A DNA stretch of 64,000 nucleotides from Lantana camara (lineage: Eukaryota > Streptophyta > Magnoliopsida > Lamiales > Verbenaceae), in NCBI GenBank assembly GCA_037501455.1, contig CM074857.1, forward strand, positions 111,571,501 to 111,635,500. Direction: 5' to 3'. The position numbers were made by a program, and so were the translations under genes. Positions 49,401-59,798 of the stretch are shown in pieces. The notes under the pieces are model-generated. The model made no database searches, was not told where the DNA came from, and worked only from the letters and a program-made list of their open reading frames with translations. Position 1 is the first letter of the stretch. Each line of letters begins with the position of its first letter.

Positions 49401-49867
49401 GAACTAGTATATGGGATCCCCGTCAGCCCTTGCTTCCTCGGTTAGCCACATATACTAAGTCCCGGGGCCCGTTCTGTAATAAATAATAAATGTGTCTCGC
49501 CAAAACATAAGGTAGGGTTTCGCAATTAAAAAAGGGGTCATACATTTGAAATTATTTACCCAAAATGACTCGATTTATATAAATATATTATTTTGGCTTA
49601 AAACTTTGCACATAGGGGATTTATAGGGTTGTTTTAACTAATAGAAGAAAAACCCACCTTTACCAAAGCAAAATAAAGGCGTAAGTGTCTCAATGCTCGC
49701 CCTCGTCTCCGACCAAACCCGAATCTGTGCAAAAGAAAAGGTATGAGACGCAATGACCACATATGACGCTCGGCAATGAAGTGCATATGACATGAATGCA
49801 TAAATGATCATGTTATATTATAAAAATGTTCATGTGCACGATTAAGGAATTTAAAACATATAATCAT

Positions 49868-50270
49868 TCATTCGTTCATACATTTCATTCAATTTCATAA
49901 GTTCATAAATTCATAATTTCATGAATTCATATCATTCATAATATTCATAAATTCATAAATTTACAATATTCATAAATTCATAATATTTAAAACAATTATA
50001 ATGCATATCAATTAATCTAAAATTCATTTAAGAAGCACAACACATATAATATTCATATTCACATTTAGGAATAAAGTAAATAAACGTTCAATCAAAAGTC
50101 AGTAAGTTAAATACGCGAAATAGAAATCAATTAATTTCAATAATTAAATTAAATCATATAATATATAAAATATATATATAATAAATATATAATATATAAT
50201 ATAATATATATATAATAACATATAGTATATAATATACAATATATATACTATATACATATATATACACGTA
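49868..50270. repeat. Low-complexity AT block in C LTR (attcataa and ta repeats)
   Basis: 49868-49990 is an irregular run of ttcataa/attcataa units; 50160-50270 is nearly pure ta repeats with some palindromic order. They lie between the palindrome cluster and the micro-exon and account for much of the extra length of this LTR. Second copy at 57270-57672. Confidence 0.85.
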
Positions 50271-50517
50271 CAACCACACACACATGCATGCATGAATTAC
50301 AAACATACTACATATATATATTTACAGCCATGCATGCATATTTATATATTATACACATGCAATACTCACACTACAACACTCTCATGCATATACACTAACA
50401 CACAATACACAGCACAACATCCAGCAGCCCAGCAACACGCAAAGAAGAAGAAGGAGACGTAGGAAAACAGCAGCAGCAACAGGCCCTGTAACGCGGCCAA
50501 TCATTCAGAGAAAATGG

Positions 50518-50642
50518 GGTGACACCCCCGTGTCACCCTCCAAACCTAGACCGAGACACGCCCGTGTCTCGGTACAGAATTCCCATACCCAGTTTGCACC
50601 CCCGTGTCTGCTGGAAAGGCAAAAATCGACACCCCCGTGTCG
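50518..50642 (-). repeat. Four GACACCCCCGTGTC-type palindromes in C LTR
   Basis: Copies at 50518-50537 (20 bp, ggtgacacccccgtgtcacc), 50551-50572 (22 bp with cgagacacg/cgtgtctcg arms), 50596-50611 (weaker) and 50627-50642. The second LTR copy is at 57920-58044; it carries a C-to-T change in the second palindrome. Confidence 0.93.
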
Positions 50643-51933
50643 TGCAACAGCGACAGCCTTGTTAGCAGCAAAATGGCGAAGAAACAGAGCATCCAACTCC
50701 AGCAAGAACAAAGGCAACACAAGCAGCAATACAAGGTACACAATGCAACACAAACTCAACATGAACACACACCACAAACTCACGAAATGGACAGCAACAA
50801 GGAGGAAGAAAATCACAGCAGTTTGACAGCAGTTTCTCACGCCAAAAACAGAGCAAGGTTGCGGGAAAAACAGGGCATGCTAGCTCTCAACTCATGCGAC
50901 TCAGATCAGGTCCAAAGAGCCAACAAATACGCAGCAAAATATCATATAATCCACAAGTAAATCAGTTCCAAACATGATCAATCAAAGCATAGAAGCATAC
51001 GTGACCTTGAAGTGAATTTTCTGAAAATTGTCATAATTGATCTCTCATATATTTCTCAACAAACACGAAAGCAATGATCATAATTGATATAAGGATGTTA
51101 GAACAATTAATCTCAGGCTTGGAATCGATCAAAACCGTTAAGAATCGAAGAAGATCAAAAATTTTCCTCAAAACCTTCATTTTCGGTAAAATGGCCATAA
51201 ATGGATGAAACCATGCTCAAACTTGTGAATGAAAGGATGAAAACGAACAGAATTAAACATATAATTCAACCCTTAACTTACCTTGATGATTGAACGAAGT
51301 TTGGATGAGAATCGAACTCCAAAAATCTCCAAAATTGAAGGGTTACGGGACTGTCAGGAGGTGCAGTAGCTTTGGCTGAAGTTTGGGGATGGTGTGATGA
51401 TAATCTCGGTCAAGGCCTAAAATATCTAGATAGGTGGTTGAGTTAGGGTTTAAATGAATCAAACTATGGTTACTTTGGTTATGGTTTGGATGAGATATGG
51501 CTCAATTAGTGCAACAAGGTCAAGTTGGTCTCCGTTTCGTTTTTCGGTTGGATTTCGGAGTTTCAAATGAATTCGGAAAATTATAAGGCTAAGTTTACTA
51601 AACTCGAATTTTCGTTACGAGTTCAGCGGAGTTGACGGAACTCGAATCCGAGTTCCAGAGCTCAAGATATTAAATTCGGAACCAAGGGTACGCTAAGTGC
51701 TCGTTAGCTCCCGTTTTGGTTCCTCAATTAAAATTTAATTCATTAACATAACAAATGAATTCAAAAACATAAATTGAGTATAAAATCATGTTCATAACAC
51801 ATGTACGTACAACATATTACAAAATCGTAGCAATTTGATATCATATCATATAAGAACGAAGCACCAAAATGGATAACATACGCATTCCAAACAATTCATG
51901 CACAAATTTAAAATTCCATACAAAATATACTCC

Positions 51934-52078
51934 CATGCATATATTATAATTTGCATGCATGCATATTTAATTTCCCATGCAACAATATAATTTCATGCAT
52001 AAATATATTAGGTTGCATGCATAATTAAATTCTCCATGCAAAAATTATAATTGGCATGCATAAATAAAATTTCATGCA
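51934..52078 (-). promoter_or_regulatory. Cluster of RY (CATGCA) motifs in U3 of element C
   Basis: At least eight CATGCA/TGCATG sites spaced about 20 bp apart, roughly 320-460 bp into U3. RY motifs are bound by B3-domain factors (ABI3/FUS3/LEC2 family) that act in seed development. Second copy at 59336-59480. Binding is inference from motif only. Confidence 0.6.
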
Positions 52079-52396
52079 ATATTATATATATTGTACGTGT
52101 AATATATATATATAAAGAATCAATTAATTAATTAAAACATGATTAATTAACATAACATATAATTAACATAATCATTAAATTAATAATAATAATAATTAAA
52201 CATATATAATTATATATGTAAATACGAGACATATATATATAAATTTATAATATTAAAGTAAAATAATATTGTATAATATAATAAAATAATAACAATTATT
52301 ATAAAATTAAATATAAAACACGTAAAAACAATTAATTCGCGCAATTAGGTAAACACATACGCTCTACCTTTACGTCCGAAAAGTCGGGGCGTTACA

Positions 52397-52410
52397 ATCT
52401 CTCCCCCTTA
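52397..52410 (-). promoter_or_regulatory. Polypurine tract of element C
   Basis: AAGGGGGAGAGAT-like purine run on the minus strand directly before the 3' LTR. Confidence 0.9.
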
Positions 52411-54733
52411 AAAGAATCCGTCCTCGGATTCACTGCTCGCTCGGAATTAACTCAGGATGAAACCTTTTCATCTTGTCTTCCGTTTCCCACGTAGCCTCTT
52501 CGGTTATACCACTTCTCCACAGACTCTTGACTCGTGGAATACGCCGATCTCGAGTCCCTGAAATTTTCGATCCCATAGCTTAATCGGCTTCTGAACGAAG
52601 GCGAGATCCGGTTCTGATTCCACTTCTTCAACCGATAGAACCTCGGATTCATCTCGAGAATACTTTCGGAGCAAGTGTTTAATTTTCTTCCTCGTCCAAT
52701 CCTTGAGAATCCTCTTCGTGGGAAAGCCTTTGGGAAAACCTTATCTCCAATCTCAACCTCCAATTTCTTCCTCCGTAGACCTGCATAAATCTTTTGTCGA
52801 TCCTGAGCAGCCTTCATCTGTTGTCTAATTATCTGAATCTTATCAATAGCCTCTTGTACAGCCTTAGGGGGTTTTTCCTTCTTTTCCCCTCTTTTAATCC
52901 CTTCTTGCTTGGTCCCATTTCCATTTCTCCAAGTCCAAGAACAACGGTAATCGATATTTACGTCCATAAGGAGCTTCATAAGGGACCATTTCAATCGAGG
53001 CTTGATAACCGTTGTAGTAAACAAACTCAATTATCCGTAACTGTTCATTTCACGAGCTATGAAAGTCCAATGCACATGCTCTCCACAGATCCTCTAGATA
53101 CTTAATCAACCTTTCTGATTGTCTGTCGGTCTGAGGATGGAAAGCTGTGCTGAATTGAAGCCTTGTTCCCAAACACTTCTGCAATTCTTGTCATAACCTT
53201 GAAGTAAACCTGAGATCCCGATTCGAGACAATACTAACAAGTACACCCTGGAGCCTGATAATCTCATCATTGTATCTCTTGGCCAACTTATTCAGTTATC
53301 GAACATTCTGATCGTAAGAAAATGAGCGGATTTTGTCCACCTATCCACGATACCCCAAATCCCATCAATAGAATTGCTTCAATAAAACCTCAACACCTTC
53401 TTTCAGGTTAGCTCTTCTACCTTCCTTGTAGTTCCACATTTCTGAAATAATGTATCGTCCACTCGGGTTGTATTCGTTTACCTCCAACAGAGCTGATGTC
53501 ACAGCTTCGAAAATTTCCTTACCGTAATTCTCCTTCAGGTCTCTCACCTTTAATCGTCTTCATTTATTACTGCCTGTTCCCTGCCATTAATTTTAACCAC
53601 TTCCTATCCGGGATAGGCAATGATCGAAGTAGCCCCGATGGCTTTTGATGTTCCGCCTTAACCGCTGGACAAGTCATGCAGTGTTTCATAAAGCTGATAA
53701 CATCCTATTCTCATCCATTCCATCAATAAAATTCGCTTAAGATCCTTATACCTCTTGTTCCCTCCGGGATGTAGCGAATACCCTGACCGATGGCTTCCTC
53801 AAGAATAATCCTGTTTAATTCTTTCGGGCCAACAACCCTATTCTTGAATCTTGGAAGTCCCGTATCATCAACCCAAACGGACACTCGGAATCAGCTAATT
53901 TCTGAACCTCGGAATTATTCCTCTGAGCATCATATAGCCTCTGTTTAAGATCTGGTCGACCCGTCATATTCCAAAGATCTGGTCGACCCGTCATATTCCA
54001 AATACTAGTCCTCAGTCTGAACAACTCATTCTCATCTCCAATTTCCCACTTTCACTCATGATCCGCCAAGAGTTCCATCCAATGCCGTTGTCTCTTGTTC
54101 CATTCTTTATGTGAGAATAAGTATTAGAAACTCTTGTAATTAGGAAAGACCTCGAACGAAATTCCATGGAGATAGTGTCTCAGCTTACCCAAAGCAAAGA
54201 TCACTGCCACAAACTCCAAATCATGAGTGAGGTAGTCCTGTTCATGCTCTTTCAATTTCCTTGAGGCATAAGTGATTACTCTTCCATTTTGCATCGACAC
54301 ACATCCCAAACCCTCCTTTGAAATAATATGACCCAGGAATGCTACCTGATCAAATCAAAACTCGCCTTCGCAAAACTGAACATACAATCCGATGCTCTCT
54401 TAAGTATCCAACACAATCCTGAGGTGCCTAACATGATCCTCCGGAATTCTCAAATAAACTAAGATGTCATCGAGGAAGATTACCACAACTGATCCAAATA
54501 CCATAAAGCAGCCGGAGCACCCCAAATGGGACGAACTTGGCCGTATATATCCAACTTTGAGTAATACCTCTAATTAAATCCTTAAACTCTTCCAAACCAG
54601 CCGGATAATCTTTCCCTTCAATCAAATCTGAACACTCCCAAATCAACTGATCTGTCTGAAAACTACCACCCAGTGGCGAACTTACCAAATAACAAGAAGA
54701 AAAAGCAAATAACAGGCAAGCACAGAATAGCAA
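52411..54733 (-). pseudogene. Element C pol remnants
   Basis: Pieces in order on the minus strand: protease/RT traces (54733-54467), RNase H (54309-54124, [19 protein letters not shown]), linker and integrase-finger traces (about 54024-53365), integrase DDE region with stops (about 53280-53030) and the integrase C-terminus/chromodomain end (53030-52452). Large parts of RT are deleted and frames shift many times. A 30-bp tandem duplication (gatctggtcgacccgtcata...) is at about 53943-54000. Closest relative in the window is element A pol. Confidence 0.9.
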
Positions 54734-55684
54734 CTAAGTCACAAGAAATAAGGAATGCGTGACACTCGAATCAAAGAGTGTATGTATGCTCATGTTATGT
54801 ATGCATAGGGTACCTTCTTCCGCGGCTGTGGGATCAATCTCTGTACCTCGCTCTTCACCTTCGATGGCGTAAGCACGAGCTGGGATCTTTGGCCTTTGAA
54901 CTCGTCGTTGATATTCGGGGTCTTTGTAGGGACAAGTATCCGCCCTATGGTCAGCTTTTCCACATATAAAGCACAAATTCAACCTCCTCCGACAGTTGTA
55001 ATAATTATGAGTTGGTCCTCCACAATGTGTACAAGGAGCTTGAGCCAATCGTGCTTCACTCGAACGTTGTTGATCCCTTGTTGGTGCAGGCAAAGCTATT
55101 GGAACCGGTGGAGTTGGTCCTCCCAATCTTGGCTTCTTAAACGGACCCTTGGGAGGGGAAGTAACTTGAGCCAAAGGTCGCTTTTCTGAACTTGTTCCAG
55201 AACCTCGTCCTCCAAACCGAGGTTTCTTAAATGGACCCTTAGGAGGCGGACTAGCTTGAATCATCGGCCTCTTTCCCGAATTCGATCCGGATCCTCTTCC
55301 CTTAGGAGCTCTAACAACCGGATCCTTCTTTTTGATTTCCTGCCCTAGCGTAGAAGACTGTCGGACTCCAGGTAGCCTCTCTACTCGAATCAACCAACCC
55401 TCCGCGACCGCATCATCGATAGGACCAGAAAATCGAGGGGGGTTGTAACTCAGAAACACCCCATGAGGGTCTCTGTTGTCATTATGATTTGGTGGAGGAA
55501 CTTGTTGTTCTGCCTGTTGCGGTGGGGGAGCTTGAGCCCTTCTATGCTCAACATAGTTGAAAACTGCTTCCATAAAATTCCCTATATCCATCGGTGGTGC
55601 TTGTGATTGGGGTGGAGGCGTAGGGGATCGATCATGATGTCGACTATGTCCGGGAGATCTCTCACTATGTTTACGTGGAGGCAT
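54734..55684 (-). CDS. Element C gag-like ORF lacking most of capsid
   Basis: The ATG at 55684 follows acceptor-like gaacag|g. About 316 residues: Arg/His-rich start (MPPRKHSERSPGH...), Pro/Gln linker, then only the first part of the capsid region (PPRFSGPIDDAVAEGWLI) before a jump into the Gly/Lys/Pro-rich linker, with two repeated PPKGPFKKPR segments, and two CCHC-type knuckles (CTHCGGPTHNYYNC, CFICGKADHRADTC). About 150 capsid residues present in A and B are missing. It ends shortly after the protease start, where the catalytic DPG is replaced by DSS. An RNA-binding product is possible. Confidence 0.85.
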   Translation of the reverse strand: MPPRKHSERSPGHSRHHDRSPTPPPQSQAPPMDIGNFMEAVFNYVEHRRAQAPPPQQAEQQVPPPNHNDNRDPHGVFLSYNPPRFSGPIDDAVAEGWLIRVERLPGVRQSSTLGQEIKKKDPVVRAPKGRGSGSNSGKRPMIQASPPPKGPFKKPRFGGRGSGTSSEKRPLAQVTSPPKGPFKKPRLGGPTPPVPIALPAPTRDQQRSSEARLAQAPCTHCGGPTHNYYNCRRRLNLCFICGKADHRADTCPYKDPEYQRRVQRPKIPARAYAIEGEERGTEIDPTAAEEGTLCIHNMSIHTLFDSSVTHSLFLVT

Positions 55685-55878
55685 CCTGTTCAAGAAACAC
55701 TAAAATGCATGCTATCTTTAGTCCATGCATGCAAATGCAATTAATTCAATCAAAATTCAAGATTTAGAACACACAAGCACGTAAACAATGCATATGCAAC
55801 ACATTGACAAGTTGTTCCTAAAGCCGAACGACCTAACTGACTCAACACGACACTAGAGCCCGGGTTTTGCAACCCTAA

Positions 55879-55890
55879 GCTCTGATACCA
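55879..55890 (-). promoter_or_regulatory. Primer-binding site of element C
   Basis: TGGTATCAGAGC on the minus strand, 8 nt from the LTR end at 55899. Confidence 0.95.
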
Positions 55891-55898
55891 CTTAAGGA

Positions 55899-58800
55899 TG
55901 TAGCACCCGAGCGTAAGGTACCACATCCCCCGCACCGAGACCCGACCCGTATATGAAATGGAAGTCCATACACGTGCCAAATCTACGGCGAACGGGGACA
56001 CAACACACACGCTATGCTAGGCGGGACTAACCCTTAAACCAATCAGTGCAGGAATCATAAAATCAGAGTTAAAGAAAGTCGCGGAAGCAAGAACTACATA
56101 GCATACATACAATGAGCTAACCAGCTCCAAAATAGATATACAAGAGCATTCAAATATTCAACGGCACCCACGGCCTACAAAATCATAACGCTCCAATCTA
56201 TAGTAGGATCAGATACAAAAGTAGTAACAAGAGTATGAATATGAGACTGAAAAGAAGTGCTAAACATAAATGCAAGACCTAGACGACTTGTATCCCCGCC
56301 TAGCACTCCTATACCTGCACAAAACAACTGAAAACAACCGGGTTCAGTCTAAAAGAGACTGGTGGGTATAAAAACGGGGCATAAGATATATAATATCGCA
56401 TAAATTAAACACATACATGCATGCCCTAATCCCGTGTGAGGTTTGAATAAAATTTACCAAGTGGTTAAAACAAAAGAAAACATCAACGGGATTACGACGA
56501 TCATTTTCATTCATAATTGTTCATAAGGGTTTAAGCTCGGCGAGTGAGCGTGCACAATCTCCAACCTTCTCCTCGTGTAATCATATCATAATTATTGGTT
56601 GTCATACATATCTTTCGTGCACATACAAAATGATCATAATCATACATATACACCTTCTTCCTCCGGGTGGTGGACAAGTTAGCTAGACTTGACCACCGAA
56701 TAAATCAATGGCCAATGGGGGTACATGAATCCCCCAAAGGCACTCAGCTCCCATTCCTCGCTAAAACTCCTAGCGAGGGCCGGTATCACCGTAGTTTGGT
56801 TGGAACTAGTATATGGGATCCCCGTCAGCCCTTGCTTCCTCGGTTAGCCACATATACTAAGTCCCGGGGCCCGTTCTGTAATAAATAATAAATGTGTCTC
56901 GCCAAAACATAAGGTAGGGTTTCGCAATTAAAAAAGGGGTCATACATTTGAAATTATTTACCCAAAATGACTCGATTTATATAAATATATTATTTTGGCT
57001 TAAAACTTTGCACATAGGGGATTTATAGGGTTGTTTTAACTAATAGAAGAAAAACCCACCTTTACCAAAGCAAAATAAAGGCGTAAGTGTCTCAATGCTC
57101 GCCCTCGTCTCCGACCAAACCCGAATCTGTGCAAAAGAAAAGGTATGAGACGCAATGACCACATATGACGCTCGGCAATGAAGTGCATATGACATGAATG
57201 CATAAATGATCATGTTATATTATAAAAATGTTCATGTGCACGATTAAGGAATTTAAAACATATAATCATTCATTCGTTCATACATTTCATTCAATTTCAT
57301 AAGTTCATAAATTCATAATTTCATGAATTCATATCATTCATAATATTCATAAATTCATAAATTTACAATATTCATAAATTCATAATATTTAAAACAATTA
57401 TAATGCATATCAATTAATCTAAAATTCATTTAAGAAGCACAACACATATAATATTCATATTCACATTTAGGAATAAAGTAAATAAACGTTCAATCAAAAG
57501 TCAGTAAGTTAAATACGCGAAATAGAAATCAATTAATTTCAATAATTAAATTAAATCATATAATATATAAAATATATATATAATAAATATATAATATATA
57601 ATATAATATATATATAATAACATATAGTATATAATATACAATATATATACTATATACATATATATACACGTACAACCACACACACATGCATGCATGAATT
57701 ACAAACATACTACATATATATATTTACAGCCATGCATGCATATTTATATATTATACACATGCAATACTCACACTACAACACTCTCATGCATATACACTAA
57801 CACACAATACACAGCACAACATCCAGCAGCCCAGCAACACGCAAAGAAGAAGAAGGAGACGTAGGAAAACAGCAGCAGCAACAGGCCCTGTAACGCGGCT
57901 AATCATTCAGAGAAAATGGGGTGACACCCCCGTGTCACCCTCCAAACCTAGACCGAGACACGCCTGTGTCTCGGTACAGAATTCCCATACCCAGTTTGCA
58001 CCCCCGTGTCTGCTGGAAAGGCAAAAATCGACACCCCCGTGTCGTGCAACAGCGACAGCCTTGTTAACAGCAAAATGGCGAAGAAACAGAGCATCCAACT
58101 CCAGCAAGAACAAAGGCAACACAAGCAGCAATACAAGGTACACAATGCAACACAAACTCAACATGAACACACACCACAAACTCACGAAATGGACAGCAAC
58201 AAGGAGGAAGAAAATCACAGCAGTTTGACAGCAGTTTCTCACGCCAAAAACAGAGCAAGGTTGCGGGAAAAACAGGGCATGCTAGCTCTCAACTCATGCG
58301 ACTCAGATCAGGTCCAAAGAGCCAACAAATACGCAGCAAAATATCATATAATCCACAAGTAAATCAGTTCCAAACATGATCAATCAAAGCATAGAAGCAT
58401 ACGTGACCTTGAAGTGAATTTTCTGAAAATTGTCATAATTGATCTCTCATATATTTCTCAACAAACACGAAAGCAATGATCATAATTGATATAAGGATGT
58501 TAGAACAATTAATCTCAGGCTTGGAATCGATCAAAACCGTTAAGAATCGAAGAAGATCAAAAATTTTCCTCAAAACCTTCATTTTCGGTAAAATGGCCAT
58601 AAATGGATGAAACCATGCTCAAACTTGTGAATGAAAGGATGAAAACGAACAGAATTAAACATATAATTCAACCCTTAACTTACCTTGATGATTGAACGAA
58701 GTTTGGATGAGAATCGAACTCCAAAAATCTCCAAAATTGAAGGGTTACGGGACTGTCAGGAGGTGCAGTAGCTTTGGCTGAAGTTTGGGGATGGTGTGAT

Positions 58801-59798
58801 GATAATCTCGGTCAAGGCCTAAAATATCTAGATAGGTGGTTGAGTTAGGGTTTAAATGAATCAAACTATGGTTACTTTGGTTATGGTTTGGATGAGATAT
58901 GGCTCAATTAGTGCAACAAGGTCAAGTTGGTCTCCGTTTCGTTTTTCGGTTGGATTTCGGAGTTTCAAATGAATTCGGAAAATTATAAGGCTAAGTTTAC
59001 TAAACTCGAATTTTCGTTACGAGTTCAGCGGAGTTGACGGAACTCGAATCCGAGTTCCAGAGCTCAAGATATTAAATTCGGAACCAAGGGTACGCTAAGT
59101 GCTCGTTAGCTCCCGTTTTGGTTCCTCAATTAAAATTTAATTCATTAACATAACAAATGAATTCAAAAACATAAATTGAGTATAAAATCATGTTCATAAC
59201 ACATGTACGTACAACATATTACAAAATCGTAGCAATTTGATATCATATCATATAAGAACGAAGCACCAAAATGGATAACATACGCATTCCAAACAATTCA
59301 TGCACAAATTTAAAATTCCATACAAAATATACTCCCATGCATATATTATAATTTGCATGCATGCATATTTAATTTCCCATGCAACAATATAATTTCATGC
59401 ATAAATATATTAGGTTGCATGCATAATTAAATTCTCCATGCAAAAATTATAATTGGCATGCATAAATAAAATTTCATGCAATATTATATATATTGTACGT
59501 GTAATATATATATATAAAGAATCAATTAATTAATTAAAACATGATTAATTAACATAACATATAATTAACATAATCATTAAATTAATAATAATAATAATTA
59601 AACATATATAATTATATATGTAAATACGAGACATATATATATAAATTTATAATATTAAAGTAAAATAATATTGTATAATATAATAAAATAATAACAATTA
59701 TTATAAAATTAAATATAAAACACGTAAAAACAATTAATTCGCGCAATTAGGTAAACACATACGCTCTACCTTTACGTCCGAAAAGTCGGCGCGTTACA
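55899..59798 (-). repeat. 5' LTR of element C
   Basis: 3900 bp, collinear with the 3' LTR at an offset of 7402. U3 dyad 59058-59039, donor-like site about 58684, palindromes 58044-57920, candidate micro-exon 57126-57060. Confidence 0.95.

Larger units (their letters stand above)
48497..52396 (-). repeat. 3' LTR of element C
   Basis: Minus strand: starts TGTAACGCCCCGACTTTTCG at 52396, ends GCTCGAGTGCTACA at 48497. Landmarks: RY (CATGCA) cluster 52078-51934; U3 dyad 51656-51637; donor AAG|GTAAGT after 51282; palindromes 50642-50518; AT-rich microsatellite block 50270-50160; attcataa-rich block 49990-49868; candidate micro-exon 49724-49658; late acceptor TTTTGTGCAG before 48912. Confidence 0.95.
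48497..59798 (-). mobile_element. Full-length non-autonomous Gypsy element 'C', 11,302 bp
   Basis: LTRs 48497-52396 and 55899-59798, each 3900 bp, with about five mismatches noticed. Target duplication CCACC (48492-48496 and 59799-59803) is perfect. The internal region is only 3.5 kb: gag lacks most of the capsid domain and pol is deleted and frameshifted. Youngest insertion of the right-hand nest. Confidence 0.97.

Noticed and set aside
50160..50270. TA-repeat block in C LTR as a TATA promoter
   Set aside because: It lies well downstream of the first donor-like site in transcription order, so it is more likely a microsatellite.
50505..50960. Overlapping frames of up to 118 codons in C LTR, repeated at 57907-58362
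   Set aside because: They lie over palindromes and CAG-rich text, on both strands, without domain features.
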